DNA of 64,000 nucleotides from Paraniabella defluvii (GTDB taxonomy: Bacteria > Bacteroidota > Bacteroidia > Chitinophagales > Chitinophagaceae), in contig CP079215.1 of the NCBI GenBank assembly GCA_019316985.1, positions 3,968,001-4,032,000 of the forward strand. Direction: 5' to 3'. Under the pieces are notes generated by a model, which had not been told where the DNA came from, did not search any database, and saw only the letters and a program-made list of their open reading frames with translations. Numbering within the stretch: the first letter of the stretch is position 1; each line of letters opens with the position of its first letter. Shown here piece by piece: positions 22,712 through 33,517 of this stretch. A program made the translations under genes and the position numbers.

Positions 22712-24385
22712 ATGAATAATAATATAAAGCATTTATTAATAGTGATAGCAGCGGGTTTTATAATGAGCTCCTGCCACAAAATAGAGGTAACTCCCAACTC
22801 TCTCTATACCGAAAATGTATTTCCTAAAACGGATGCTGAGTTCCAGTCAGTAATGGGTACCATCTATACCAGTCTCCGGGGCCACTATTCCCTGGCTTAC
22901 TGGTTTGCGCAGGAGCTTAGTTCCGACGAAGCCATACTACCTGTATATGGTGGTAACTGGTTCGATGGCCAGGGTTATATACAACTGCACCGGCACGATT
23001 GGAATAAAGACCATGGATGGATCACCACTGTATGGAATGACGCCAATTCCATAGCGGGTTTGTGTAATCAAACCATGTACATATTTAAAAATGCGCCGGA
23101 GGGAGAAAGTAAAAATACCGCTATGGCTGAGCTGAAAACCCTGAGGGCATACGCTTACTGGGAGCTGCTGGACATGTTTGGAAATGTGCCCCTGGATACC
23201 ATTTATCCCAGTCCCGGCGTTCAGGCTAAAGCTACAAGGGCCGAAGTGTATAATTTTGTAGTATCTGAATTAAAAGCAGCATTACCGTTTTTAAAAACAA
23301 CTACGGGTAGTGCTACGTATGGGAAGGTAACCGCCTGGATGGCGAATGCTTTGCTGGCTAAGACTTACTTAAATGCCGAAGTGTACGCCGGTACTGCCAA
23401 ATACAATGAATGTATTGCCGCCTGTGATGCCATTATCAGCTCAGGAAATTTTGCGGTAGAGCCGAGGGCTTCTTACTTAAGCCAGTTTTATCCTACCAAC
23501 GGGCCTTCATTTAAGGAGTTTATTTTTGCGATACCTTACGATCCCTCTACCAATAACGGGTATTTATATCATGCACGTTATGATCTTAATCGTAACCTGG
23601 GCATCAAATACCGCTATTCAGGAAGTACGCCGGGTAGTTACTCCTTCAACCAGATCATATTAAACCAAACTACAGGTAACGGATTGATCAATGCAAGACC
23701 CAGCGGACCACGTGCTACGCTCTCCAGCTTTTATAACAGCTATTTTAGAGCAGATGCGGCTGACATTCGCAGGGATCAATGGTTAGTGGGCAATCAATTC
23801 TGGTCAGATGGTAGTCCGATGATGGTAAGAACAACGAAGAAGGGATACGATCAATTTTATACCGGAGCCGACGGAGGAGATGCTTATACTTACCAGCTGT
23901 ACATAGACTCTGTTATTACTGCAAGGCAAACCTTGGTGTCTATAGACCTGGGAAATGATGAAATTGCATGGAATATGGGTATCCGTAACATCAAGTTTTA
24001 CCCGGATGCGAATTCTTCCAGCAGGAATCAAAGTAATGACGCACCTATATTTCGCTATTCGGATATTTTGCTTATGAAAGCAGAGGCTATTCTCCGGGGA
24101 GGTACTGCCACTGCCGGTCATACGCCGCTTTCTCTGGTGAACATGGTGCGCAATAATAGAACTACTTCGCCGGCCTGGACCTCGGTAACGCTCGATGATT
24201 TGTATGCAGAACGGGCCCGTGAGTTTACCTGGGAGTGCTGGCGCCGTAATGATATGATCAGGTTTGGAAAGTATGAAAATGCTTACGGTTTTAAGAGCAA
24301 TGCCGATACTTACCGTCGCATCTTCCCAATTCCTACCCAGGCTATGAACACCAATCCAAAATTGGTGCAAAATCCTGGCTACTGA
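22712..24385 (+). CDS. SusD/RagB-family nutrient-binding outer-membrane lipoprotein
   Basis: An intact 557-residue lipoprotein, the surface lid that binds substrate for the SusC channel. The lipobox is at Cys21 (GFIMSSCHK). The body is the usual TPR-rich helical fold: TSLRGHYSLAYWFAQELSSD, ELKTLRAYAYWELLDMFGN, RAEVYNFVVSELKAALPFL, LLAKTYLNAEVY, and the C-terminal FRYSDILLMKAEAILRGG and YAERAREFTWECWRRNDMIRFG blocks. It follows SusC after a short spacer and precedes a terminator hairpin, so SusC-SusD may form one transcript end. Confidence 0.95.
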   Translation: MNNNIKHLLIVIAAGFIMSSCHKIEVTPNSLYTENVFPKTDAEFQSVMGTIYTSLRGHYSLAYWFAQELSSDEAILPVYGGNWFDGQGYIQLHRHDWNKDHGWITTVWNDANSIAGLCNQTMYIFKNAPEGESKNTAMAELKTLRAYAYWELLDMFGNVPLDTIYPSPGVQAKATRAEVYNFVVSELKAALPFLKTTTGSATYGKVTAWMANALLAKTYLNAEVYAGTAKYNECIAACDAIISSGNFAVEPRASYLSQFYPTNGPSFKEFIFAIPYDPSTNNGYLYHARYDLNRNLGIKYRYSGSTPGSYSFNQIILNQTTGNGLINARPSGPRATLSSFYNSYFRADAADIRRDQWLVGNQFWSDGSPMMVRTTKKGYDQFYTGADGGDAYTYQLYIDSVITARQTLVSIDLGNDEIAWNMGIRNIKFYPDANSSSRNQSNDAPIFRYSDILLMKAEAILRGGTATAGHTPLSLVNMVRNNRTTSPAWTSVTLDDLYAERAREFTWECWRRNDMIRFGKYENAYGFKSNADTYRRIFPIPTQAMNTNPKLVQNPGY

Positions 24386-24403
24386 TTATAAAGCAGCTGT
24401 AAG

Positions 24404-24438
24404 AAGATCCCGGGAACTATGTACCCAGGGATCTTTCT
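24404..24438 (+). terminator. terminator hairpin after susD
   Basis: AAGATCCC (24404-24411) pairs with GGGATCTT (24428-24435), with GG/CC extending inward, followed by a T-rich stretch. It separates SusD from the phosphatase gene and may only attenuate. Confidence 0.65.
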
Positions 24439-24456
24439 ATTGTTTATATTTATAAC

Positions 24457-25449
24457 ATGCAATCATTATTTCACAAGCCGGTATTCTTGCTGGCCCTTAT
24501 AGGGCTAAGTATATTGGCGCAGGCACAGGTGCTTATTAAGCATACAGGAGGAAGCGCGCCCGTCGACCCGGTTTTGGCTAACCTCAAGAGATCCTTGCAG
24601 TTTATTGCTATGGGCGACTGGGGGCGTAATGGCGCCGATCATCAACTGCAGGTAGCCAGGCAAATGTCGGTGGCCGCTAATGCGGTAGCTTCGCAGTTTA
24701 CGGTTAGCACAGGCGATAATTTTTATCCGAGTGGTGTTGTCAGCCAGTGGGATCCTCTCTGGAAGTACTCGTTTGAAGATATTTATACTGATTTTCGTTT
24801 ACAATGGGATTGGTATCCTGTATTGGGTAACCATGATTATAAAAGTAACCCTGATGCCCAGGTAGCCTACTCAGCGGTTAGCCGGAGGTGGAAAATGCCA
24901 GCCCGGTATTACAGCAGGCTTATTCCGATTAACGGAGACACCACGCAGCAGTTGCTGATGGTTTTTATCGATACCAACCCGCTGATACCGGAATTTTACG
25001 AAAATCATGAGTATGGCCCCAACGTAAAGGGGCAGGATACTGCGATGCAGAAACGATGGATCGAAGAAATACTGGGTGATCCGTCGCCTTATATAAAATG
25101 GAAAATAGTGGTGGGACATCATCCCATGTTTACAGGCGGATCGCGTACTGAAACTTACGATACAAAGGCCATTCGCGCCACCTTGCTGCCTGTTCTGGAA
25201 AAGTATAAAGTAGATCTGTACCTGTCGGGGCATGAGCATAGTTTGCAGCACTTGCAGTCGGGCAATGGCCTGCATCATGTCATTTCAGGAGCAGCCTCAG
25301 AAAAAACACCGGCCCGGCTGGTAGATCAAAGCCTGATGGCGGCATCTGAGTATGGTTTCTTTGTTTTTTCTGTAACGGCGCAGCAAATGTTATTGCAGGC
25401 CGTAAATGATGCAGGAAGAGTGATCTATAGATACGAAATAAAAAAATAA
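24457..25449 (+). CDS. purple acid phosphatase / metallophosphoesterase, secreted
   Basis: An intact 330-residue secreted phosphatase of the tartrate-resistant (mammalian ACP5-like) purple acid phosphatase group. Signal peptide ends LAQAQV. All metal-binding blocks are present in order: AMGDWGRNG, STGDNFYPSG, VLGNHDYKSN, VVGHHPMFTGG and LSGHEHSLQ, giving the Asp, Asp-Tyr, Asn-His, His and His-x-His ligands. It removes phosphate from organic esters outside the cytoplasm. In this context, between SusD and a sodium symporter and downstream of MIOX, phosphorylated inositols are an attractive but unproven substrate. Confidence 0.93.
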   Translation: MQSLFHKPVFLLALIGLSILAQAQVLIKHTGGSAPVDPVLANLKRSLQFIAMGDWGRNGADHQLQVARQMSVAANAVASQFTVSTGDNFYPSGVVSQWDPLWKYSFEDIYTDFRLQWDWYPVLGNHDYKSNPDAQVAYSAVSRRWKMPARYYSRLIPINGDTTQQLLMVFIDTNPLIPEFYENHEYGPNVKGQDTAMQKRWIEEILGDPSPYIKWKIVVGHHPMFTGGSRTETYDTKAIRATLLPVLEKYKVDLYLSGHEHSLQHLQSGNGLHHVISGAASEKTPARLVDQSLMAASEYGFFVFSVTAQQMLLQAVNDAGRVIYRYEIKK

Positions 25450-25452
25450 CCA

Positions 25453-26660
25453 TTGATAAAAGCAAATCATAATAACGATCCATCAGCGGTTGCGGGTAAA
25501 AGGCTTTTGTCGCTCGATGCACTAAGGGGATTTGATATGTTTTGGATTGTTAGTGGAGAAGGAATTTTTCATGGACTGGCCAAAGCAGTACAGCAGAAAT
25601 ATGGGCTGATACAGGATCAACGCTCCTGGCAAATTACAGTTACCTATGAGGTATCCTGGCCCGGGAAAATAGTGGTTGGTATCAGTAATCAGCTGCATCA
25701 TTCCGTGTGGAACGGGTTTACTTTTTATGATCTTATTTTTCCGCTGTTTATATTTATTGCAGGTATTAGTATGCCTTTTTCTTATGCAAAACAATTGGCT
25801 GCAGGTTCGGGAGCTAAGAAAAGATCTACCGGGCTCTTATAAAGCGTACCGTGTTGTTATTACTGTTGGGCATGGTTGTAAACGGGTTGCTGCAATGGAA
25901 ATCTTTTGATGAAACCCGTTTGGCAAGTGTACTAGGACGTATAGCGCTGAGTTGTTTTTTTGCGGCGATCATTTATCTGAATGCATCATTCCGGTGGCGT
26001 ATTACGTGGTTTTCATTGCTTCTGTTAGGATACTGGATGGCGATGACGCTTATACCCGTTCCGGGATTTGGCCCCGGCATATTAACGCCGGAAGGTAATC
26101 TTGCGGCATATATAGACAGGTTATGGCTGCCGGGAAAACTGCACCGGGGCGTTTACGACCCCGAGGGTTTGTTTTCTACTGTGCCGGCTATAGCAACTGC
26201 TTTGTTGGGCGTATTTACCGGGGAATTGCTGTTGAGTAGCCGGTATACCTTAATACAGAAAATGTTAAGCTTAACCTGTGGCGGCGTTGTTTTGCTTGTT
26301 GCCGGTATAGCCTGGGGCACGGTGTTCCCGGTTAATAAAAATATGTGGACCAGCTCTTTTGTGCTGTACGCCGCCGGCTGGAGTCTTTTATTGTTCGCCC
26401 TTTTTTACTTTGTTATAGATGTACGGGGTATTAAAAGCTGGATTGGGCCTTTTGTGTGGCTGGGCTGCAATTCAATATTGATTTACCTGGCATCGCATGG
26501 TCTGCTTAATTTCCTGTCCACCTCAGAATTTATACTGGGTGGTATCACCCGACGCGTGGATGCGGGGTGGCACGACGCAATACTTTGGACGGGTGTTGCA
26601 CTCATCCAGTTTGCCGCGCTTTATGGCTTATATAAAAGAAAGATATTTTTAAAATTGTAA
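25453..26660 (+). CDS. DUF5009/heparan-alpha-glucosaminide N-acetyltransferase-like membrane protein, frameshifted
   Basis: A polytopic inner-membrane protein of about 402 residues, with RLLSLDALRGFDMFWIVSGE at the N-terminus, the signature of the YeiB/HGSNAT-like membrane acyltransferase family. About nine to eleven membrane segments follow (FYDLIFPLFIFIAGISMPFS, TVLLLLLGMVVNGLL, IGPFVWLGCNSILIYLASHG). One A is missing in the A run near 25820, joining AKKKIYRALIKRT. No ATG fits; TTG at 25453, four bases past the upstream stop, is the likely start, implying coupling to the phosphatase gene. It may acetylate sugars or other substrates across the membrane; substrate unknown. Confidence 0.82.
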
Positions 26661-26678
26661 CAACGATAATCTTTGCCG

Positions 26679-28310
26679 ATGCATCAATTATTACCAGCCG
26701 ATTATATTGTATTCTTTGTATACTTTATAGCAGTAGCTGCATACGGGTATTATATATACCACAAGAAGAAGTCGGGCGCCATGAGCTCCAACGACTTTTT
26801 TTTTAGCAGAGGGCTCTCTTACCTGGTGGGCCATTGGCGCATCGTTAATAGCATCGAACATCTCTGCCGAACATTTTATAGGTATGAGCGGCTCGGGTTT
26901 TGCTTTAGGCCTGGCTATTTCCACCTACGAATGGATGTCGGCGGCAACGCTTATTATAGTAGCTGTATTCATTATTCCGTTATACCTGAAGAATAAGATT
27001 TTTACCATGCCGCAATTTTTAGCCAGGCGCTACAGCGACAAGGTAAGTACTATTATGGCGGTATTCTGGTTGCTGGTATACGTTTTTGTAAATCTTACCT
27101 CCATTATCTACCTGGGCGCTTTAGCCATTTCTTCTATTTCGCCGGTTAGTTTCGAATGGAGCATAGCAGGATTAAGTGTGTTCTCCGTGATTGTTACTTT
27201 AGGCGGCATGAAAGTAATCGGATATACAGATGTAATACAGGTACTGGTGTTGTTGATCGGAGGATTAGTAACCACCTACCTTGCTCTGTCGTTACTGGCA
27301 GATAAGTTTGGGTTTGACGGTAATATACTGCAAGCCCTGGGCGTATTACGCAAAGAAGCGCCTGATCATTTTCATATGATATTTGATAAAAGCAGCCCGC
27401 ATTATAAAGAGCTGCCGGGTCTTTCAGTTTTAATCGGCGGTATGCTTATTAACAACCTGGCCTACTGGGGATGTAATCAATATATTGTGCAACGGGCGCT
27501 GGGAGCCGATCTTAATACGGCTCGCAATGGAATTTTATTCGCTGCGTTTCTAAAGCTTTTGGTGCCGGTTATTGCCGTGCTGCCTGGAATAACCATGTAT
27601 GTGCTGCATCAGAATGGTATGTTTCAGCAGGAAATGAAAGATGCTGTAACGGGCGTCCTTAAGCCCGATCATGCTTATCCAACACTAATGAACCTGTTGC
27701 CTGCCGGTTTAAAAGGAGTGGCATTTGCTGCACTCACCGCAGCTATTGTAGCATCGCTTGCCGGCAAAGCCAATAGCATCTCTACTATCTTTTCTTTGGA
27801 TATCTATAAAAATATTTTAATAAAGATGCGTCTGACAGAAAAGTTGTTCGGGTGGGGAGATGGGCCGTTATCATTTCTATGTTAATGGCGGCTATGGTTA
27901 CGCCTGCCTTAAAATCGCTCGACCAGGCCTATCAGTTCATCCAGGAGTATGTAGGCTTTTTTTTTCCCCGGTGTGCTGGCTATATTTTTATTGGGCATGT
28001 TCTGGAAGCGCACTACTGCAGGCGCTGCATTGGCCGGTGCCTTGCTTACCATTCCTGTATCTGCTGTTCTGAAGTTTTTACCGGTATGGACTAACGGTGT
28101 TTTTCCCGATTATCCTTTTCTCGACCGGATGACCATTACCTTTTTATCATAGCAATACTGATGATTGCTATAAGTTTATTGAAGCCCGCAAAAGAGAACA
28201 ACAACACCATTGAGGTAGACAGTCGCTGGTTCAAAGTATCAACCGGGTTTGTAATTGGTTCTATATTGATTGGAGGTGTATTGATTGCATTATACACCGT
28301 TTTCTGGTAG
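26679..28310 (+). CDS. sodium/solute symporter, SSS (SLC5) family, frameshifted
   Basis: A secondary transporter of about 543 residues with 13-14 membrane segments, in the family containing vSGLT and the mammalian sodium/myo-inositol transporters. Landmarks are SSNDFFLAEGSLTWWAIGASL, ISTYEWMSAATLIIVAVF, GGMKVIGYTDVIQV and AALTAAIVASLAGKANSIST, the last near the expected sodium site. The T9 run at 26796-26804 carries one T too many; another break lies near 27855, and a third near 27970 and 28135. ATG at 26679 is used. It follows the acyltransferase-like gene by 18 bases. In this cluster inositol or a monosaccharide is a plausible cargo. Confidence 0.88.
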
Positions 28311-28336
28311 TATTCACCTTCTTTTATAATAATGGT

Positions 28337-30100
28337 ATGAAGAGAAGCAATTTCATAAAAATGGGCGCTATGGCAGTATTAGGCCCGTTGCTGGTAAAAC
28401 CGGTACTGGGTACGACGCCTGTATCTATCGACAGCGATCTTTTTCAGCGGTTGATCCGGGCCAATGACAACCAGGTAGCGCAATTAATAAAGTTGGTTGA
28501 AAAAGACAAATTACGGTTTAGCCGGATGGTGGCCTATGATATAGCCACATTAACAGCGGCATATTGTGTAAAGGAGTCAGCATATTATCATCAGCCGGTA
28601 CTTATCGAAAAGCTGAATATCCTGGTCGAATTTCTAGCAGCTGCGCAATCAGCGGATGGCACGGTGAATGTAGGCAATCTCGAATCGCCTCCCGATACTG
28701 CTTTTTTAATAGAAATATTGGGCCCGGCAGCTTCTATCATGCGAAATGATAATAGCAGCCACCTGCAACAGGCACAGCAACAGCTGAAGCAAATTATGTT
28801 AAAAGCTGGTGAAGGGCTGGTTACGGGCGGTGTTCATACTCCCAACCATCGCTGGGTAATTTCTGCAGCATTGGCTCAGATCAACCATTTATACCCTGAT
28901 AAAAAATATATTGAACGGATCGATGATTGGTTGGGCGAAGGTGTTTTTACAGATGCCGATGGGCATTATCCCGAAAGAAGCGGCATTTACTCAGGTGTTG
29001 AAAATGCAGCGCTGATTACCATTGCCAGGTTGACCGGCAAAACATGGTTATACAAGCCGGTAAGAAAAAACCTGGCCATGTATACTTATTACATTGAAGC
29101 CAATGGAGACCTGGTCTGCAATGATTCAAGACGCCAGGATCAATATGAGTTTGCGGCAAAGCCGGCTACCATATTTTATTTGTCGTACAGGTATATGGCT
29201 ATTCACGATCAGGATAGGAATTTTGCTGCTATGGCTAAAATGCTTGAAGCTACAGCATATTTTGAAAAAGACGTGCTGAGCCGCTCGTTGTTTTATTTTA
29301 TGGAAGATGTAACATTGCAGCAACCATTACCTGCAGCAGCAGCTTTGCCCAACCGGTACGAGAAATTATTCCCGACATCCCATCTGTTAAGAATAAAGGA
29401 CGGACATGCATCAGCTACATTATTTGGAGGCGTTGACTGGCCATTGACGATAGCGTCTGGCAGGTCTAATTCACCCGACTTTTTCTCTTACCGAAAAGGT
29501 AATGCCATTTTAAAATACATGCGCTTGTCATCCAGCTTTTTCAGCATGGGATATTTTTATAGCGATGGCCTGCAAAAGGACGGTAATAGTTACGTACTGC
29601 GAAAAAAGCAGGAAGTGCCTTATTATCAGCCACTACCTAAAGAAAAACGAAAAGCAGACGGCGATTATGTGTTGTCTCCCAGCATTGATGGCCGGTTTTG
29701 GAATAAAATGGATTTCAGTAGCCGCCCCGTTAGCAATGTGAAGATATTGGAAACCATCATCCGGCTCACTGAAAATAAAGGAACGGTACAACTCGAATAT
29801 GATATAAAGGGAATGAAAGGGGTACCCGTTACGATAGAACTTTGTTTTAAGGAAGGAGGCCAGCTTACAGGCGTTACAGATGCTGATGCCAGCGGCAACA
29901 GCTTTTTGGAGCAGGGAACAGGAGCGTACCGGTATGGCAGTGACTTTATTAAGTTTGGCCCCGGCGCTGTTAGTCATAAACAGGTAATGAATCTCGAAGG
30001 AGAGCGTTACAGCACGCATTTCGGAACACTACGCACCCAGGGCGCTCATGTATATATTACAGGAGTTACTCCTTTTAAACATATATTGGTTTTCAGCTAA
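28337..30100 (+). CDS. predicted exported (alpha/alpha)-toroid protein, possible polysaccharide lyase
   Basis: An intact 587-residue protein, exported by a signal that looks Tat-like (KRSNFIKMGAMAVLG). The first 340 residues are helix-rich with repeats typical of an alpha/alpha toroid, and the remaining part is beta-sandwich-like, the layout of heparinase II/III and alginate-lyase-like enzymes. Candidate catalytic residues are Asn170-His171 in TPNHRWVISAAL and a Tyr in HYPERSGIYSGVEN (about 210-223). I cannot assign a family with confidence; it may instead be an uncharacterised hydrolase. Last gene of the MIOX-SusCD cluster. Confidence 0.6.
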   Translation: MKRSNFIKMGAMAVLGPLLVKPVLGTTPVSIDSDLFQRLIRANDNQVAQLIKLVEKDKLRFSRMVAYDIATLTAAYCVKESAYYHQPVLIEKLNILVEFLAAAQSADGTVNVGNLESPPDTAFLIEILGPAASIMRNDNSSHLQQAQQQLKQIMLKAGEGLVTGGVHTPNHRWVISAALAQINHLYPDKKYIERIDDWLGEGVFTDADGHYPERSGIYSGVENAALITIARLTGKTWLYKPVRKNLAMYTYYIEANGDLVCNDSRRQDQYEFAAKPATIFYLSYRYMAIHDQDRNFAAMAKMLEATAYFEKDVLSRSLFYFMEDVTLQQPLPAAAALPNRYEKLFPTSHLLRIKDGHASATLFGGVDWPLTIASGRSNSPDFFSYRKGNAILKYMRLSSSFFSMGYFYSDGLQKDGNSYVLRKKQEVPYYQPLPKEKRKADGDYVLSPSIDGRFWNKMDFSSRPVSNVKILETIIRLTENKGTVQLEYDIKGMKGVPVTIELCFKEGGQLTGVTDADASGNSFLEQGTGAYRYGSDFIKFGPGAVSHKQVMNLEGERYSTHFGTLRTQGAHVYITGVTPFKHILVFS

Positions 30101-30446
30101 AGCTGATTAAAATATGGCGACTCCCCGGGCATTCGGTATGGTCTCATAAAAGCCATGCAATGGTACAATGCTTACGGCTATCCGGCAGGCAAATAATACA
30201 ATTGCCAACGGTAGCAGTTTGGCTATCGTAAGCACGTATCTGCTTAAAGCGAATCAATATCTGATAAATAAATATTTGGTATGTAATTGCAATTCTGGGC
30301 CCGTTTTTGCTATTGAAAAAGATAGCGTTCACCGGCAATGACAGGAAAAATAGTTGAGAATAACCGCCTTAACAGGAGGCTGCGATCAGCTATATATTTT
30401 CAAAAATTGCCAGATGATTTGTTTTTGTTACCTTTGCCCTCTTTTT
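30101..30446. other. intergenic region ahead of the DEAD helicase
   Basis: No protein gene supported. It carries the helicase promoter near its right end. A short open stretch around 30150-30200 could be a coding remnant but is too short to call. Confidence 0.5.
30407..30436 (+). promoter_or_regulatory. Bacteroidota-type promoter for the DEAD helicase
   Basis: TTG (30407-30409), 19 bases, then TACCTTTG (30429-30436), which fits the -33/-7 consensus. The helicase ATG follows 10 bases later, implying a very short leader. Confidence 0.75.
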
Positions 30447-32092
30447 ATGACAACATTTGAATCATTAGGGATCGAAGCTGGGCTGCTTCAATCTCTGGAA
30501 ACTATTGGTTTCGTAACTCCAACCCCATTCAGGAACAGGCAATTCCCGTTTTATTACAAGGCACTAAAGATTTTGTAGGTTTAGCACAAACAGGTACCGG
30601 TAAAACAGCGGCTTTTGGGTTGCCCTTATTGCAATTGATTGATAAGGAACAACGTACGCCACAGGCGTTGGTGATTTGCCCCACACGTGAACTTTGTTTA
30701 CAAATTACAACCGACCTCGAGCGCTTTGCACAAAAGGGAAGGATTTCGGTTACCGCCGTTTATGGTGGAACCTCTATTACACAACAGGTACGCGACCTCA
30801 AAAGAGGTACCCATATCGTAGTAGCCACTCCCGGCAGGTTAATCGACCTGATCGAGAGAAAGGCAGTACATCTCGAAGATATTAACTATGTAGTATTGGA
30901 CGAAGCCGATGAAATGCTGAATATGGGCTTCAAGGAAGATATTGAGTTTATCCTTAAAGAAACTGTTAACCGCCATAGTATGTGGTTGTTTAGCGCCACT
31001 ATGCCTCCTGAGATCAGGAGCGTAAGTAAGCGCTTTATGGATACGCCTGCCGAGATATCGGTAGGTAAGGTTAACTCTACCAATGTAAATATTGATCACC
31101 AGTATTTCTTAACGCAACATGTAAACCGTTATGAGACGTTAAAACGTATTATCGATTTTAACCCCGGCATATACGGTATTATTTTTACCCGGACCAAGGC
31201 TGACGCGCAACAGATCACAGAACAACTGATCAGGGAAGGTTATGATATTGATGCGTTACATGGCGATCTCACCCAGGCACAGCGTGATAAAGTGATGGGC
31301 CGTTTCCGTGAAAAATCGCTCGAACTGTTAATTGCAACCGACGTTGCGGCACGTGGTATTGATGTAAAAGGCATTACTCATGTGATCAATTATGAGCTTC
31401 CCGACGATACGGAAGTGTATACGCACCGCAGTGGCCGAACCGGAAGGGCAGGGAGAAGTGGTGTATCCATTTCGGTAGTTACACCGAAGGAAGTATATCG
31501 CTTAAGACAAATAGAAAAACTGGTTAATACCAAATTTCATAAAATGGATATTCCCAGTGGTAAAGATGTTTGCCGCAAACAGTTTTTCCATTTTATAGAC
31601 AAAATGCTACAGGCTGATATCAGCCATGGCGAATATGAAACCTACCTGCCCGTATTAAAAGAAAAGTTTGAAGGAGTAGAGAAGGAAGAGATCTTACAGC
31701 GGGTAGCTGCTCTGGAGTTTGACAGGTTCTTAAAGTACTACGAAAATGCTGCCGATCTGAACCAGCGTACTGACCGCGATAGCAAGGCGCCGCGCGAGAG
31801 GCAGGGCGGTAAAGGTTTTTCAAGAAATGGTAACTACCAGCGTTTATTTGTGAACCTGGGTACCAAAGATGGTTTTTACAAGGCCAGCTTCCTGCAGTTT
31901 ATTTTGGATATGAGCGGTTTGAGTAAAGACGTGCTGGGCAGTATCGATATGAAAGAAATGAATAGCTGGGTAGAAATAGAGCCTAATGCGGGTAAAAAAA
32001 TGATCAAAGCTATCGACGGTAAGAATTACAGGGGCAGAAAGATCAGGATGAATGACGCAGCCTCAGGCGGCGGCGGGCGCAGACGGCAATAG
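30447..32092 (+). CDS. DEAD-box RNA helicase with DbpA-like C-terminal RNA-binding domain, frameshifted
   Basis: A cytoplasmic ATP-dependent RNA helicase of about 549 residues for ribosome assembly or mRNA turnover. Q motif (PTPIQEQAIPVLLQG), Walker A (AQTGTGKTAA), PTREL, VLDEADEML, SATMP, HGDL, IATDVAARGIDV and HRSGRTGRAG are all present. The last 75 residues (RLFVNLGTKDGFYKASFLQF to YRGRKIRMNDA) match the DbpA RRM-like domain. One C is missing in the C4 run at 30523-30526, which otherwise splits the Q motif from the core. Monocistronic, with its own promoter and terminator. Confidence 0.95.
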
Positions 32093-32116
32093 TAACTTAT
32101 ATAAGGTTTTAACAGG

Positions 32117-32140
32117 ATCGCTCTTCGGGGCGATTTTTTT
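32117..32140 (+). terminator. Rho-independent terminator after the helicase
   Basis: ATCGC pairs with GCGAT around a TTCG-containing loop, followed by T7 (32134-32140). Confidence 0.8.
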
Positions 32141-32266
32141 GCACCTATACAAACAGGGCGGTTTTATTGTATTTTTAAACGGGGCCGGGAATTGCTTCCT
32201 GTCAACTTTTTAGCGAACTGGTAAGCTTTTTATATAAATCAATTACATTTATAAAAACGAAGCTAT

Positions 32267-33419
32267 ATGAATTTCGAACTCACCGAAGAACAATTAATGA
32301 TACAAAAAGCAGCGAGGGATTTTGCTCAGCATGAGTGTTTGCCGGGCGTTATAGAGCGTGACGAGCAGCAAAAATTTCCGGAAGAGCAGGTGTCCAAGCT
32401 GGCCGATCTGGGATTTTTGGGTATGATGGTAGATGAGCAGTATGGCGGTGCAGGTATGGATACGATCAGTTATGTGCTTGCTATGGAGGAAATATCGAAG
32501 GTGGATGCCAGTGTAAGCGTATGTATGAGCGTAAACAACAGCCTGGTATGTTATGGACTGCAGGCTTTTGGAACTGAAGAGCAAAAACAAAGTACCTTAC
32601 CCCGTTGGCCCGGGGCAAAAAAGACGGAACATTATATATCGGAGCTTTTATGTTGAGCGAGCCTGAAGCTGGCAGCGATGCCACCTCGCAAAGAACCACT
32701 GCCGAAGATAAGGGAGATTATTATCTGCTTAATGGTACCAAAAACTGGATTACCAATGGAGGAACAGCTTCTGTTTACCTGGTAATGGCTCAAACCGATA
32801 TTGCTAAAGGAGCAAAAGGTATTAATACATTTATAGTTGAGAAAAACTGGCCCGGGGTTACCGTTGCTGCAAAAGAAAACAAACTGGGCATCAGGGCCAG
32901 CGATACACATACGGTTATGTTCAGCGATGTAAAAGTACCAAAGGAAAACCGGATAGGCGCCGACGGTTTTGGATTTTCATTTGCTATGAAAACACTGGCG
33001 GGCGGCCGTATTGGCATAGCAGCCCAGGCATAGGCATCGCCGGCGGTGCTTATGAGCTGGCAAAACAGTACGCCAAAACACGTAAAGCTTTTGGAACCGA
33101 AATTATGAATCACCAGGCTATTGCATTTAAGCTGGCTGATATGCACCTGAAAATAGAAGCTGCCCGGTTGCTATGCCTGAAGGCGGCCTGGGAAAAGGAC
33201 CAGCATATGGATTATACGATCAGTTCTTCCATGGCCAAACTCTATGCTTCGGAAACTGCTATGTGGACGGCAATAGAAGCAGTACAGGTTCACGGCGGGT
33301 ATGGCTATGTAAAAGAATATCATGTGGAACGACTGATGCGCGATGCCAAGATTACACAGATTTACGAGGGTACCAGTGAGGTGCAGAGAATAGTAATCAG
33401 CAGGGGCATACTAAAATAG
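32267..33419 (+). CDS. acyl-CoA dehydrogenase, frameshifted
   Basis: A FAD enzyme for the first step of fatty-acid or branched-chain acyl-CoA oxidation, about 384 residues. N-terminal helices ([19 protein letters not shown]), FAD-binding block [32 protein letters not shown], and C-terminal [20 protein letters not shown] with [19 protein letters not shown]. The catalytic Glu is the one in IYEGTSE as in short/medium-chain enzymes. Breaks near 32598-32602 and 33030-33035. No partner electron-transfer genes in view. Confidence 0.93.
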
Positions 33420-33472
33420 CTCAGAGGGATAAACAACATTTGAGTAAAAGGCACTGGGTATGTCCAAAAAAA

Positions 33473-33495
33473 CTCCAATCCTTTTGAGATTGGAG
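33473..33495. terminator. bidirectional terminator between convergent genes
   Basis: CTCCAATC (33473-33480) and GATTGGAG (33488-33495) form a perfect 8-bp stem, with A7 on the left and an A-rich stretch on the right, so it can end transcription from both the acyl-CoA dehydrogenase and the zinc-ribbon gene. Confidence 0.75.
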
Positions 33496-33517
33496 AAATA
33501 AAAAAGAAAAAAATATT

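Noticed and set aside
23804..24370. 188-residue minus-strand frame
   Set aside because: Entirely inside the intact SusD gene and not protein-like.
30150..30338. 64-residue minus-strand frame before the helicase
   Set aside because: No signal for translation and no recognisable pattern.
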